This document shows, one piece after another, positions 39,101-49,325 of a stretch of 64,000 nt of DNA; position 1 is the stretch's first letter; each line of letters begins with the position of its first letter. The notes under the pieces were generated by a model. It made no database searches and was not told the origin of the DNA. It saw only the letters and a list, made by a program, of their open reading frames with translations. Both the position numbers and the translations under genes were made by a program. The stretch lies in contig CAADRB010000019.1 of assembly GCA_900708905.1 (NCBI GenBank), forward strand, positions 1,895,161 through 1,959,160, given 5' to 3'. The DNA is from Hymenolepis diminuta (Eukaryota > Platyhelminthes > Cestoda > Cyclophyllidea > Hymenolepididae).

Positions 39101-42100
39101 TCATAGGCGCACGCCCAGTGAACGAAATGGCCAACTGCATTGGTTACTTCTAGCTAATGTAGAGGGTGGTAGAATCTGAGTATCTCATTAGGAAGGTTCC
39201 GTGATGTTACTCTACCCAAGATGTGCTTTCCTAAATGCCTTATTATCAAAGCCACATTATGACATCATTGAACACCTAGCAATAATGCAATTGCAATCCT
39301 GACTATATCAGTCACTACTTGCCGTTCATTAGTCGAATATCACTGATTGTATAGTACCCCTTATTCTTCCATTTTCTCCCATTCTGAGATCTTTGAGCTC
39401 TTACTATCTCTTCCACTCTATTTTATAGATCCGAACTTGGGAGAGTATTCTGCGTCAGTCGGTGAAACCATGTTTCGATGCCGCAATTAAGACGTCTATA
39501 GAAATGCCAGTTTCTGATACTACCCTGACTATCTTAGAACAGCTTCAATCGATTGAGGAAAATGACTTCGGTGTTTTCAAGCTGTCATTAGAAATGAAAA
39601 TCTGGCTCTCAAAACTAGTCGAGGAAAGAGAAGTGTCTGTCAATATTCGGTTGGTTTAATTTCATTCTCAAAAATCTAGAAATGCGTAAAACTTTTGATT
39701 AAATTATTAATTTTATCTACTTCTAGCCGACTTCCGCTATTGATTAAACGCTTCAAGGCTCATATCATTCATATCTCAAAGAAGGCTCCTTGTTTGACGT
39801 GGATACACCAGTTACGTGAGTGTCGTGTTGATTGGATGGAACGTGTCAAGGAACTATCCCGTTCAACTCAGAAACTCGACTCCGAATCGCCACCTGAGAA
39901 AGCACTTATTGCTGTTCTCAACGAGAAGGAGACATACGAAGACTCAAAATCGAAGGACATTGATGAAGAAGATCTGAAAAAAGCGAAGGATTGGATTAGT
40001 CGATACACAGCTCTGCAACAAAATAAGAAGCTTGCTCTCCACGATTGGTTCCGTCTCTCATTTGGACGTCGCCAATTGAAATTTACTTCTGAGGCTCTGA
40101 AGTTTGTCTTTGACTTTAAGTGCCATTTCATAGATCGGGATTACTTGAAAATTAATGACTTCTTTTTATCTTGTAGAACTGGAGATGAACCTTATCTCTC
40201 AGACACTTGCATTTTTGACTTACCTTTGTCGGATGGCGAAGCATCCGAAAATGAGTCTGACATGTGCCTAGGTCTGTCCTATCGTCGGGGTCTCCGAAAT
40301 AGTCTTTTTGGGAAACCCCGAGGTCAGCTCATCTCAAAGCTGGGAGGTAATCTGTGGACTTGTACCACAAATCCTCCTTCAGTTTCTATTGAACATCTGG
40401 AACAACTTATTTCTTCTGCAAGCGTCTCTGAACTGTAAGTTATTGGTCGAAGGTCTTGAGTTTGTATTAGCAATAAAGATATAATTATTAAATCTGTTTA
40501 TTTTTTACTAGACAAAAGGTGGCTTCTGAAAGTTTAGCCCGTCTTCTTGCACTTCGATCTGGTCTGCCAAAGCATCCAGAAAAGTCTGAGGTTGTAGATG
40601 AATTAGGAGGTCGTCAAGGTGTGGAAAAACTTCTTGGATCATTGGATGACCTTCTGGTGAACTGTGCGGATGCTTTTGAGCCCCTTGGAGATCTTTATTC
40701 CACTTTCCAGAAATTGAAGGAAAGAGTTGAAGAAATTCACGTTACCTACAACGAGGGGGCGGCATCAGATTCTATAATTTTCCGTTCGAGACAGTTTATA
40801 CGCAAACTGAAGGTATGTATCCGTTTTCATTTTGATGATAGTCTTATTGATGTTGATATTTTAAACTTTCGTTTATATTTAAGGCTTCTCGAGATAGGAT
40901 TGCAAATCTTACATCTATTTGTATTCAACAATGGAATAGGTTCACAGAAACATGCTCCAGTCTTTCAACTCCACCTTCACAGTGCTTGAATCGTCTTCTA
41001 GACGCTAATTCGGATTACTTTCCTTTCGAGACCACCTGTGATATTCCAAATATCTTCACAGTCTTCAAATCGCGTCTAGAAGATCTTGCAAATCGTTTAG
41101 ATCAACGCATTCCAAACTCATGCATTGCTATTACCAAGCATGTTATAGACCAGCAGGAAATTCTCAAAACTGCTGCGCAAGAATTTATCCAATGCTGTCG
41201 GGAGATTAGTACTCGAACTAGTGTTGATTCAACTCTCCTCTCAAGCCTTCTCTCGGTTGCTAATTCCGTGCATTCTGAAGTTGAAGCCTCGAATGAATTA
41301 GTCTATACAGCACAGGACCTTGTTAACACAGCACCCAATTTTGAAAACCGTGTCAGCTCAATAATTTCCAACACTCTGGTCACACTTCAATGTCTCAAAC
41401 GCCTAGACGAGTCGATTGAAGTCAAACGAGGAATGATTGATCAGTTAAATGGTTGCACATCTGCTCTTCCGGAGAGTTGTATATCAAAGCTTGAAGTTCT
41501 TACTTCTAGTATAGATAAGCTCTCTCCATCTTGCATGAATGATGTTCTATACATTCAGTCCATCACTCCTCTCCTTGCATCACTTCTGAATGCCGTCTCT
41601 TTGAGATTGAGGCATCTGCTAGCATTTCTCATCTCTTGGCTTGGGTTAGGTGAATTCCTCGCTCAGGTTACCTTCCGTTTGTTTAATAAAGGCTTCTGCA
41701 AACCAGCAGCTCTGTCGAAAGCCACTGCAGCTGGAGCCGCCGGAAAGGAGGGCACAGACAATGGGGATGGCAGTTCAGGCGCTAATGGGAATGAGGAGGG
41801 TGGTTGTACAAGTCTCAATGCTGAAGGTGTGGACACCAGTGGAGCAAAAGACGTTTCTAAAGAGGTCCAATCTCAGGAACAGATTGAGGGAACAGCAAGT
41901 CAACAACAAAGTCGTGGAAAGGATTCAAATGAACCTCCACCTGAGGCAGATGATAATGGAATCGAGATGCCGGACGACTTTTATGGAGCATTGGATAGCG
42001 GAAGTGGAAGAGATGAAAAAGATCATGATAAAGATGATGGACAGGACCAGAGTGAAGACGATTTACAGGGTGTTGATGAACGAATGGGCGAGGCGGGTGA

Positions 42101-45100
42101 TCAACCCGATGAGTTGAATCAAGAAATGTGGGCTTCTGATGACGAAGAGGAAGAAGAGGCGGAGAAGCGTGAAAATGTTGATCTGGATGAGAGTGGTGTA
42201 CAGGATCGTGTTAGATCCAAATCCAAGTCCTCTAAATCTACAGCTGTTAACGAGAAACCTGACGATAAATCAGCTGAAAGTGACGTGCAGGATCAAGAAG
42301 AAGAAGAAGGTGAAATCAATGAAACTTGTGAAGATACAACGACTGGCGCTAAAGAAAAGAATTCTCCCTCAGTTGCAAGTGCGAATAAGAGTGAGACAGT
42401 GGCTGGTTCTGAGGATAAATATGAACAGAAGGATGAAAAAGAGAAGGAGATGGCAGATGTTATGAAGGAGGATGAAATTCGATTAGCCGTTAAGGAAGCA
42501 GAGTTGATGGAATCAGAACTAAACGACGGGGAGGAAGAAGGAACAGATGAGGATTCAATGGATAAATTTGGTGAGAATATGAGTCTTGAACCGAATCCCG
42601 AGGACTTTGAAGATATGGATGGTGAGTGGCAGTATTTTGATGAAAAAATAATGGTCAAGACTAAGTTCGTCAAGTGTTTTTTCAAAAAATATATTCTCAA
42701 GTTCCAGGTGAGGAAATTGATTTGAATGCCCAATCCATGGAAGTGGGGGAAGAGGCTAAAGAAGAAGGCGGATCGGGTGAAATGGAAATGGATGGAGATG
42801 CAGGTTTGTTTCTGTAAATTACTCAAGTCAGTTGCTTGTCTGTTTTGTATTATGAAATATTTGATTCTTTTAACAGAACCTGACAAAATCAATCCTCCGG
42901 ATGATCAAATGATATCGAATTACAATCCTGGAGCTGGAGATTTGAACACGGGCAATGCAAGTCTAGATATCCTGTTTTTTCTTTTATTTTATTTAAATAT
43001 TAAAAGCTTGAGATTATTATTGTATATATGAGATTTGCAATTATACTAAGACAAACAGAAATCGTTCTCTGTTGGTTAAGTCCTCTACATATTGGCTATG
43101 TTCATTAATTCATTAAGTTTAGAGTTTACTGTTTGGTAGACCTTCATGTTTAGGTATTTTTCACCATTATCTATATCTCTCTTCCGGAAATGACTCTATT
43201 AATTTATTTGACGGTGTAGGAGACGTGGTCTAAATAAGGATTTATTAGAAAATATGTCATAGACTAGGCAAGATAGACTAACAGAAAGGTGGACCTAGAA
43301 ATATTAAAGCATAAGAAGGCAAGAGAAAGCAAACATCTCGAAATAATGGCTCATTTTGTCAAAAGCGCCATGAGATTGAAGTTGAGTATATCTGAAATCC
43401 AAGCTTCCCATTAGTCTGCGTGTAGACGGGTCCTTCTCTATTGGCTGGCAAGGTTGCTTGCTTAGCCCACTTCCAAATCCTCATTGACAGCGTGGTTGGT
43501 GGCTTACAGTATTATTATCTCTAATTTCCTATATGGGGATTCTTAGACGATTTCTATCCTAACATCACGAGTAGCCGGTTAATCGGCCATATCTGTCTTC
43601 AAGGAATTAGTTAACTTTACTTTTATTTTACAGACTGAAGCTTACGACCAAAACCCAGCTGAAATAGAAGTAAGTAAATTCGTTATTTCATTGCACTTTG
43701 TTTCATTCATGGTTTTTTCGTCATTTAAAATTATGCCTCTTTTTCGCTGTTCCAGAATCAAGACTCCATTATCAGGGATGAACCGGAAGCTGCCAAGGAA
43801 GGAACTCAGGATAAGGAAGGGCAGCAACAATCGCAGGCTCGAGGTTCAGGAAAGGAGACTGGAGATTTCTTAACAGGTATGCCTTCGACTCCGAATCGTG
43901 AAAACACCACGGAGCCGCCAACATCTCGACGTAAACAACAAGGACCCCGACCAATGTCGGATCAAAGAACTACTATACTGGGTGATAAGAAAAATCAGCA
44001 GCATTTGCGACAGGTAGATTAGTGTTCTACAATTTAGTTAAATTACTGATGTGTGTATTGGCAACTAACACTTATCTACAGTTAGAATTATATCATTTAA
44101 CTGATATTTCTACTGCTTATGAGTCCATTCTCTTTCCATTTAGCCCGAGATTCTCGAAGCCTCAACTTCGGAGTCTACACAGGAGCCAGAAGCTGATGGA
44201 GAAGGTGAGGTGGACGCAGTTCAACACGTTGTCGACGAAAATGCGTCAGCACCCTTCACTGCTTTGGACTCTGCAACTGATGCTCAACAGAAGGAACAGC
44301 AAGAAGAGAATGTTGGTATTAGTGATAATACTGATGAGAAGGGTGAAAATCCTGGTATTGATCCAAATCAACTACAGTCAATGCCCGAGGAGAAGATGGG
44401 CGAAGCACTTGTTGAGGTGAGTTGGCACTAAGTTATAAAACAATTAAGCATTTTAACCCTCTTTTTTGCAATCTCATGTTTATTTTCAGTCGGAACCACA
44501 GACTTCAGCATCAAACAAGGCTTCTATCCAAGACCGAGACGCAGACAATGCAAACTCAGCTGGTAGTGAGGTTCCGACTCTCCCAAAACTCGACATGGAG
44601 TTGATCGCAACACAAGGAGCTCAGCGTCCATCTAATTCCACCTTTAACACTATTCTTCCACCTTCAACATTGTCAAATATGCCTTCTCAAGGGCTGCAAC
44701 CACTTCCACCACCATATATACGTCGTCAATATGTCAACAGTGAAGAGGAGCGAGAATTAGTCGCCTCGGCTGCTTTGAACTGGCGTGATTGTGTGGCAAG
44801 ATCGTCAGGATTCTCTGTACAGCTCTGTGAAGCTCTCAGACTAGTCCTTGAACCTACACGTGCGTCCAGAATGAGGGGAGACTTCCGTACCGGAAAGAGA
44901 CTAAATATGCGAAAGGTGAGAGTAATATTCACACTTTATTGATTAATCTAACGTGACCAGTTTCATTCTTATTGGTTGTATTTGCTAATTGATCGTGCTT
45001 TTGGTGTTTTGATTAATGGATTGTCTTGTGCCTTCCAGATTATTCCTTACCTGGCGAGTCAATTCCGAAAGGATAAGATTTGGATGCGAAGAACTCAGCC

Positions 45101-48100
45101 GAATCAGCGTGATTACAGGATTTTGATTGCTGTGGATAATTCTTCCTCAATGGCTGATAATCTGTGCAAACATGTAAGTCAAAGTCATTTAATTCCTTTC
45201 CTTTCAGTTATATTAAATACTCTATTAGAAAGGATTGTCTTACCACCGATCTGGCTTATCTATACGCAAATTATGCCAACATTTATTAAATTTTATCTTT
45301 TTTCCATTACCAGATGACATTTGAAGCACTGGCAACTGTGATAAATGCACTTAACCTTCTCGAAGCTGGTAAAATTGGAGTCTGCAGGTTGGTTATTTGT
45401 TTTCCTAAGTTTTCAGCTTGTTTATTCTATCTGGACTTTAAAAAGTCGAATTGATCCAATCTACACGATCTTATATAAATTTCATCGGAGTGTAGCGGCA
45501 GAGTCACCAGTTTGTAGCGGGCCACCAGATTGTAGCGGTAGTTGGCTAACAGTAAATGAAAGAAAAAGAACGACAAGGATTGCTTTGACCAGGTTGTATT
45601 GAACAAAGCTCAGTACAGAGTCTCAAAGGAAAAGTAGGGAATCTGAGAAGGACTGGTCTATGGAAGAGGCGCTGGACGAGCTAGGGTCCGTTGGTGGGTT
45701 GTGTGTCTGATGGAGGCTATTTATAATCGAGACTTTGGGTGAGGACACGCATAAGGATATGGTTGTATTGGTGCTTAATTGGTCGGAATGATTGTAGGAA
45801 AAGGAAGGGTCAGTGCAGACATGACTGGTTAATAGCGGGGTTAATTAAACGGTGTCTGCTACTATCGTCTGAGGTATGTTTACCTTTTCCGATCGATGAG
45901 AAATAGGTCAGCTGAGGATACACGATGTTGGTCTATAGAGTGCATGGGGTCACAGGAAAGGTTAAAAGTTTACAAGCATTACTATAAAGATAATTAAATT
46001 TAGTGATGATTAGAGATGGCGTAAGATAAAATATTTCGCAGAAAAAGGGATTCATCTTTCAGGAGATTTTCAACTTGGCTGGGTGGTTTCTTATAGCAAG
46101 TTATTAGGTAAATTTTCTAGGATATATTTCTAAGGCCACATGTTTCTGACATTCTGATGACTCATCATTCTTGATTGATTTAACTGAATCCTTTTAATTA
46201 TACTTGTGTGTGTTCGTTCTTTTGCAGACAATAGTAACCTCTCTGAAATTAAAACAAGTAATTTTCCAAACGTGCTTGTAAGATCACTTATACTTTAGAA
46301 TATACTGATTTGAAATTGAATAAATACGAACATTGAACGGATGCTTGGTCAATGTCCATGTATGTTTAAAACTAAGACAGAAACCGAGAACTTTATTCTT
46401 AGTCAAACATAAAGATGTAGTGACTTTGATTTCCTTCCTTTTTTTAGTTTTGGTGAATCCGTTGAAGTTGTGCATGGAATGGGTGAACCCTGGACGAATG
46501 AAATAGGCGCCTCAATGTTAGCCCAATTCGACTTCAAGCAGTCTCGAACCTCTCTCATTCAGGTGAGTGCTCAACATTAATGTTGTCTGAGATCTCATTG
46601 GGTCAATGGTTATTGAATATGGCCGATAGTTACTCCAAAAAAATATAAATAGAGTTTTCAGCTTATGGTTAAAGGATGAAAAATAGGTAAAACTTTTATT
46701 TTAAGCTTGTGTGAGTTCTTTAATCTAACGCTATTTTTACTTCCTTCTCATTCAGCTCCTACAAACATCCGTCAGCCTGATGCAAGCAGCAGGCGAAGGC
46801 AGTGCCAGCAGCCGGGGAGTTCCAGCCAGTCAACTTCTCCTCATTCTCTCAGACGGTGTCTTCTCTGAAGATCCTCTGAGTCCTGCTCTTCAAGCCGCTG
46901 TTCGTCTTGCTCGTGACCACCATCTCTTTGTTGTCTGCGTCATTATTGATGATAGCAAGAAGAAGGTACCTCCTCTCCTTACAAGTTAGAATAAGTGATA
47001 CTGTTGGAATTAGTGAGCCAACTTTTACGTCATAGAATTAGGAGAGTGTTGAATCTATTTATACGGCACTATTTGAACATGAGGTACGTAGCTTTCAAAA
47101 CACCATTTACTGAAGGAGTTGGAAAGGCAGATTTCAGATTTTAAGGATTTTAGTCTTGAAACCAAGATTTCTACTTAGCTCCAGTTGCAGTTCGGACCTG
47201 TGCTTAAAAAATGTGCTAGAGTTAAAGGCACCAGGCTCACCAGATCTGTTACCGCACTAATGTGTTTAAAGAATGGTATAGCTACAGTCAAGGTTTCATT
47301 AGCATATGACAGCAATCAACGTGGGTGGGCAATAAAGTAGTGGAGGATGAGCCAGTGCGGAATTCTGCTATGCCGCATCCAGCTGTGTGTGTGCGTCGGT
47401 TGGCCAGAACACGTTGGCTTATATACTTATGGTAAGTCGTTCAGAAATTCAATCATTTTCGGATTGCCTATAATTGGGACATGACGTTACTGCGTAGGCT
47501 GGTCAATCTGGAACTAGTGACAACATCGGCATCAGGTGAAAAGGACAGGCAGATTTTAAAAGGATAAACATGACTCGTCGGATGATTCTCCAGTCTGGCG
47601 AAAGAATCTTTGATGTTGAGGTTGGAAATTCAGGTCATGCTGAGTTACAGTGGAAAATTGCCAAGAAAGTACTCCCGTGAAATAATTAAGACAAGACTCA
47701 TTCATCACAGGAAATATTTGAAATGATTTTAAAATTGAAATAACTTATCTAAAAGAAATATAATGGAATTTTGATTAAAATCGAGATCGAAACGGACACA
47801 GCACAATTGTATTCCTTGAGATTTTGAGAACCTTCGGTTGGAGCTGTTTTCAAAACAATCGAGTGAAAATTGTAGTAGATGTTGGCCTTCAAGAGCGAAG
47901 ATTTCTATTTTCTTATTATTGCAGTTAAAGTTCGTCTGAATGTCAAAGGAAACGTATACCGAGTTTTAAGGATCAGATAGTAACACCACTCTTATCTGTA
48001 ATATTACTGGCCTAGCTACTTATAGTTAAGATGACAGGACTAAACTGAACTAAGTTGCTGTACATTATTTCGTTCAAATGCCGTGTTTGGATTCTAGTTA

Positions 48101-48601
48101 AAGTTGGTCGCAGCCATTTATTAGTTAACATGGTTTTCAGTACTTACTATACAGTTCATTTAACTGAAAAGTTCTGAGTTTTACAAGAAATTCTTAGAAT
48201 CAGTGTAAAATTAGTAGGCCAGTTCACAACAGCTATCAAAACACATCGATAGTTATGTATAACTCTAAAGTCAATTTGACACGCGCCCTTCCTGGACGGT
48301 GAGCATAATAAATTGAGACATAATTAAGGTAAATAAATGGGAAAGGATTGCAAAATTAACCAGAGCGCACCGCAATTCAGAAAATAACAATGCTTAATGT
48401 TTCTTCGTTTTGTAGCATTCAATCTTCGATTTGCGGAGATACACCGGTCAGGGCAAGTTGTTGCCTTATATGGATGTCTTCCCACTTCCCTTCTATTTGG
48501 TTCTTCGCGACGTTACTGCGCTACCCCAGTTGCTTGCTGAGGCTCTCCGACAGTGGTTTGAACTCGCTTCGGCGACCGTAGGACGTTCTGGAGGTCCATA
48601 G
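16942..48601 (+). CDS. MDN1: Midasin (MDN1/Rea1), AAA+ ribosome-maturation ATPase, 47 exons
   Basis: This dynein-like giant ATPase strips assembly factors (Ytm1, Rsa4 families) from pre-60S particles in the nucleolus and nucleoplasm. I traced 47 exons with all 46 junction phases agreeing, giving 15,945 coding bases and about 5,314 residues, against about 5,600 in human. The order is a short basic N-terminus, six AAA+ modules, a long linker, an acidic D/E-rich region and a C-terminal MIDAS/VWA domain; the exon blocks are listed in separate entries. The start is ATGGCAGG in an 8-base exon, with an in-frame TAA nine bases upstream. It lacks the roughly 300 residues that precede AAA1 in human and yeast. 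Most introns are GT-AG; intron 38 appears to be GC-AG. One intron carries a mariner and another an antisense LTR. The gene looks intact and functional. Confidence 0.95.
18170..19697 (+). other. MDN1 intron 3, nothing recognised
   Basis: This 1.5-kb intron contains no exon-like frame, transposon end or repeat that I can identify. It ends in a strong TTTTTCAG acceptor. Confidence 0.6.
19698..21557 (+). other. MDN1: MDN1 exons 4-6: AAA2
   Basis: Exons are 19698-20444, 20515-20823 and 21482-21557 (residues about 376-753). Walker A is GETGTGKTSS, followed by LNLNQQSDSVDLLGGFKP. The long helical insert typical of midasin AAA2 is present, and Walker B is WVLLDEINLAP. Sensor and arginine-finger regions follow (AAMNPSTDVGKRDLP, LRNRFTEI). 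All catalytic elements are present, so this module should bind and hydrolyse ATP. Intron 5 (20824-21481) has no recognised content. Confidence 0.9.
21630..22936 (+). other. MDN1: MDN1 exons 7-9: AAA3
   Basis: Exons are 21630-21961, 22032-22608 and 22683-22936 (residues about 754-1140). Walker A is GETSVGKTSL, followed by INNHEHTDLQTYLG. Walker B is WIILDELNLAPTE and the sensor region is FATQNPPGLYAGRK with LRNRFVELHF. These match human AAA3 closely, including the ITLRDLFRWGERYRLA segment that leads into AAA4. Confidence 0.93.
23374..24580 (-). mobile_element. Full-length mariner transposon in MDN1 intron 10
   Basis: The element is 1,207 bp, flanked by TA at 23372-23373 and 24581-24582, the target-site duplication of Tc1/mariner elements. 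Its terminal inverted repeats begin TCAGGTTGTAACAGAA on both sides and agree over about 30 bp with a few mismatches. The transposase lies antisense to MDN1 and is defective. Intact ends with a broken gene mark it as a non-autonomous, moderately old insertion. Being intronic and antisense, it probably does not disturb the host gene much. Confidence 0.92.
23556..24423 (-). pseudogene. Defective mariner transposase
   Basis: Reading on the minus strand from an ATG at 24421-24423, the start MYTSHKEHIKHILL is followed by a helix-turn-helix-like region (EFHQGNTASSVAETLKDTYG), as in mariner N-termini. A TAA at 24298-24300 interrupts the frame after 41 codons, just before a CRRWF motif. Downstream pieces are VWWDLKGIVYYE with the first catalytic Asp and, after a frameshift near 23753, ILHHDSARPHTS with the second Asp. 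In APTNFHLF, Asn stands where DD34D mariners have the third Asp. The gene therefore carries at least a stop, a frameshift and a lost catalytic residue. Confidence 0.9.
25075..25250 (+). repeat. tRNA-derived SINE copy 1 (MDN1 intron 10)
   Basis: The head GCGGCGTAGTAGTTAACGTG resembles a pol III A box, and GGTCATGGGTTCACACTC a B box. The tail carries GTCTGGCTAATAAC, then TTTCTCA, GGAT, AAGAT and ACTCTTCTACCC. The same order occurs in the copy at 39041-39228, which defines a family with a tRNA-like head and a unique tail. Confidence 0.65.
27321..29271 (+). other. MDN1: MDN1 exons 12-16: AAA5
   Basis: Exons are 27321-27550, 27625-27747, 28084-28281, 28362-28469 and 29080-29271 (residues about 1566-1849). 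Walker A is GSPGVGKTSL. DLFGCDLPVEG and Walker B WILLDEMNLASQ follow, then FACQNPVEEGGGRRALP and FLNRFTQ. The site appears complete. Introns 11 (26715-27320), 13 (27748-28083) and 15 (28470-29079) are 336-610 bp long and show no recognised element. Confidence 0.92.
29341..31090 (+). other. MDN1: MDN1 exons 17-20: degenerate AAA6
   Basis: Exons are 29341-29599, 29710-29917, 30366-30591 and 30713-31090 (residues about 1850-2206). The P-loop is GPRGAGKRS, with Arg in the position normally held by Thr/Ser. The Walker B region reads WVVLENAQLC, without the usual DE pair. After LLGAFEQ the sequence passes almost directly to FAWIDSPLV, so the roughly 100-residue insert of human AAA6 is missing. PSVLDRLNSLLEPGGDLLISERG and the arginine-finger region (ISRAMRNRGVEM) are kept. 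The module is probably structural and not hydrolytic. Intron 18 (29918-30365) has no recognised content. Confidence 0.88.
37941..37980 (+). repeat. SINE head fragment (MDN1 intron 31)
   Basis: GCCGATGGCGCGACGGGTAA matches the A-box segment of the other SINE copies. Similarity fades after about 40 bases, leaving a short 5' fragment. Confidence 0.35.
39041..39228 (+). repeat. tRNA-derived SINE copy 2 (MDN1 intron 32)
   Basis: The head at 39041-39110 is tRNA-like. GCGTC pairs with GGCGC at its ends, TGGCGCAGTGG fits the pol III A box and GGTACGATTC the B box. The tail contains CTAATG, GGGTGG, GAGTATCTCA, AAGGTT, GATGTTACTCTACCCAAGATG and matches the tail of copy 1. It is not a functional tRNA because the anticodon arm is irregular. 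Confidence 0.7.
40884..44416 (+). other. MDN1: MDN1 exons 36-41: end of linker and acidic D/E-rich region
   Basis: Exons are 40884-42621, 42708-42803, 42877-42956, 43634-43669, 43756-44013 and 44144-44416 (residues about 4107-4933). From about 41.7 kb the protein becomes disordered and acidic (EMPDDFYGALDSGSG, EEEEEAEKRENVDLDE), as in all midasins, where this flexible tether lets the MIDAS domain reach the AAA+ ring. A basic patch (TSRRKQQGPRP) sits near its end. Exon 38 ends in front of GCAAGT rather than GT. Intron 38 (677 bp) shows no recognised repeat. Confidence 0.9.
45531..45864 (-). mobile_element. Probable solo LTR, antisense in MDN1 intron 44
   Basis: Read on the minus strand, a segment of about 334 bp begins TAGTAGCAGACACC (expected TGTAGC) and ends ACCGCTACA, so its edges form the short inverted repeat TGTAGC...GCTACA. 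A TATAAATAG lies at 45717-45725 on that strand. Immediately beyond the end comes CTGGTGGCCCGCTACA, similar to primer-binding sites of LTR elements. Plus-strand GTAGCGG occurs three times (45492, 45514, 45532), suggesting local duplication at the boundary. No gag/pol frame was seen, so a solo LTR or edge fragment is most likely. Confidence 0.45.
46966..48415 (+). other. MDN1 intron 46, nothing recognised
   Basis: This 1.45-kb intron has no clear transposon ends or coding frame. Short TG-rich and AT-rich patches occur near 47.4 kb. The acceptor before the last exon is CGTTTTGTAG. Confidence 0.55.
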
Positions 48602-49325
48602 AATGCTATTTCGTTATGGGCGAATTGAGCTTTCTCTTAGCATGTGCACATTCAAATCAAGCAGATATGTACATTGATGATTCGTAAAAGAAAATAATTT
48701 CGTGTGACAAATGAACAAATAGAAAATTTGAGAATGGTGTTTCGGGTTTTCGTTTTTCCTCAAATTTCTGCGAGTTACCAAGTGGATTACGATTTCATGA
48801 ACTGCTATTTAATAATTTTATTGGTCGAAACCACCAAAGTGGTTGATTTAAAGACGTGGTGAGTTTAGTACTGTTGAAATGTATGGATTTATGTTATTGT
48901 CAACCAAATTTGAAATAAGTGCTTAGGAAAATATAAATCAATACACTCAGCATGATTAAAACTCGACCGCTTTCAGATAGAAACTCCAACCCAACTTAAC
49001 ATGTTTAAATATCTTAACCCCTTTCATTTCCCTCTTGAAGGTAGTGAAGAGGATCGTGATTATAAGATCTATAAGCCGATGGATTTCGTCCCCTTAATCA
49101 AGAGTTGAATGCCGCATAACTTAGGTCTCAAGTCATCACAAACTACAAATCGGCTACATTTGGAATTCCTTTAAATAAAACGGAATCCTGAAGAGTAGGA
49201 ATCATTAGACAATAATGAAAAATAAACTTCCATATAGATAAGAACTTATTATTTATACTAGCATTAGTTGAGAAAACAGGGTTGAGAAATCTTTACATAA
49301 ATATGAATATAAAAAGCAACTAGTC
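48602..49325. other. Convergent gap between MDN1 and PMS2
   Basis: This is 724 bp between two stop codons facing each other, and must contain both 3' ends. No perfect AATAAA was identified for either gene, so variant signals are probably used. No frame or repeat of note was seen. Confidence 0.5.

Larger units (their letters stand above)
31175..40812 (+). other. MDN1: MDN1 exons 21-35: linker region
   Basis: Exons are 31175-32634, 32705-32791, 32865-33168, 33924-34211, 34283-34495, 35043-35096, 35547-35830, 35908-36665, 37144-37445, 37523-37618, 37701-37795, 38260-38788, 39429-39649, 39727-40434 and 40512-40812 (residues about 2207-4106). This is the helical stalk between the AAA+ ring and the acidic region. 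Similarity to human midasin is weak but recurs in patches (LQEWPDHPALL, LIEWRKLELKCW, MKWGDYNSFWTMK). Exon 28 carries a very basic insert (RRREARRRRDAERR and KNRKKKKKG). The longer introns (23, 25, 26, 28, 31, 32; 450-755 bp) hold two SINE fragments and otherwise nothing recognised. Confidence 0.85.
44490..48601 (+). other. MDN1: MDN1 exons 42-47: C-terminal MIDAS (VWA) domain
   Basis: Exons are 44490-44915, 45039-45173, 45314-45387, 46448-46562, 46756-46965 and 48416-48601 (residues about 4934-5314, stop TAG at 48599-48601). The conserved lead-in FRTGKRLNMRK-IIPYLASQFRKDKIW precedes the metal-ion-dependent adhesion site AVDNSSSMADN (DxSxS), and LILSDGVF supplies the later aspartate. The end reads FYLVLRDVTALPQLLAEAL followed by RQWFELAS. 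This domain grips the UBL domains of Ytm1/WDR12 and Rsa4/NLE1. The metal-site residues look intact. Confidence 0.95.

Noticed and set aside
39041..39110. Possible functional tRNA gene
   Set aside because: Pol III A and B boxes are present, but the anticodon arm is irregular and a SINE tail shared with another copy follows directly, so it is a tRNA-derived repeat.
42293..42892. 199-codon minus-strand serine-rich frame opposite the MDN1 acidic region
   Set aside because: Antisense of GAA/GAT-rich codons yields serine/phenylalanine-rich frames; the plus-strand exon has continuous phase and homology.
47330..47580. Possible further LTR in MDN1 intron 46
   Set aside because: A TG-rich patch and a TATA-like string occur, but no inverted termini, poly(A) signal or primer-binding motif could be lined up.
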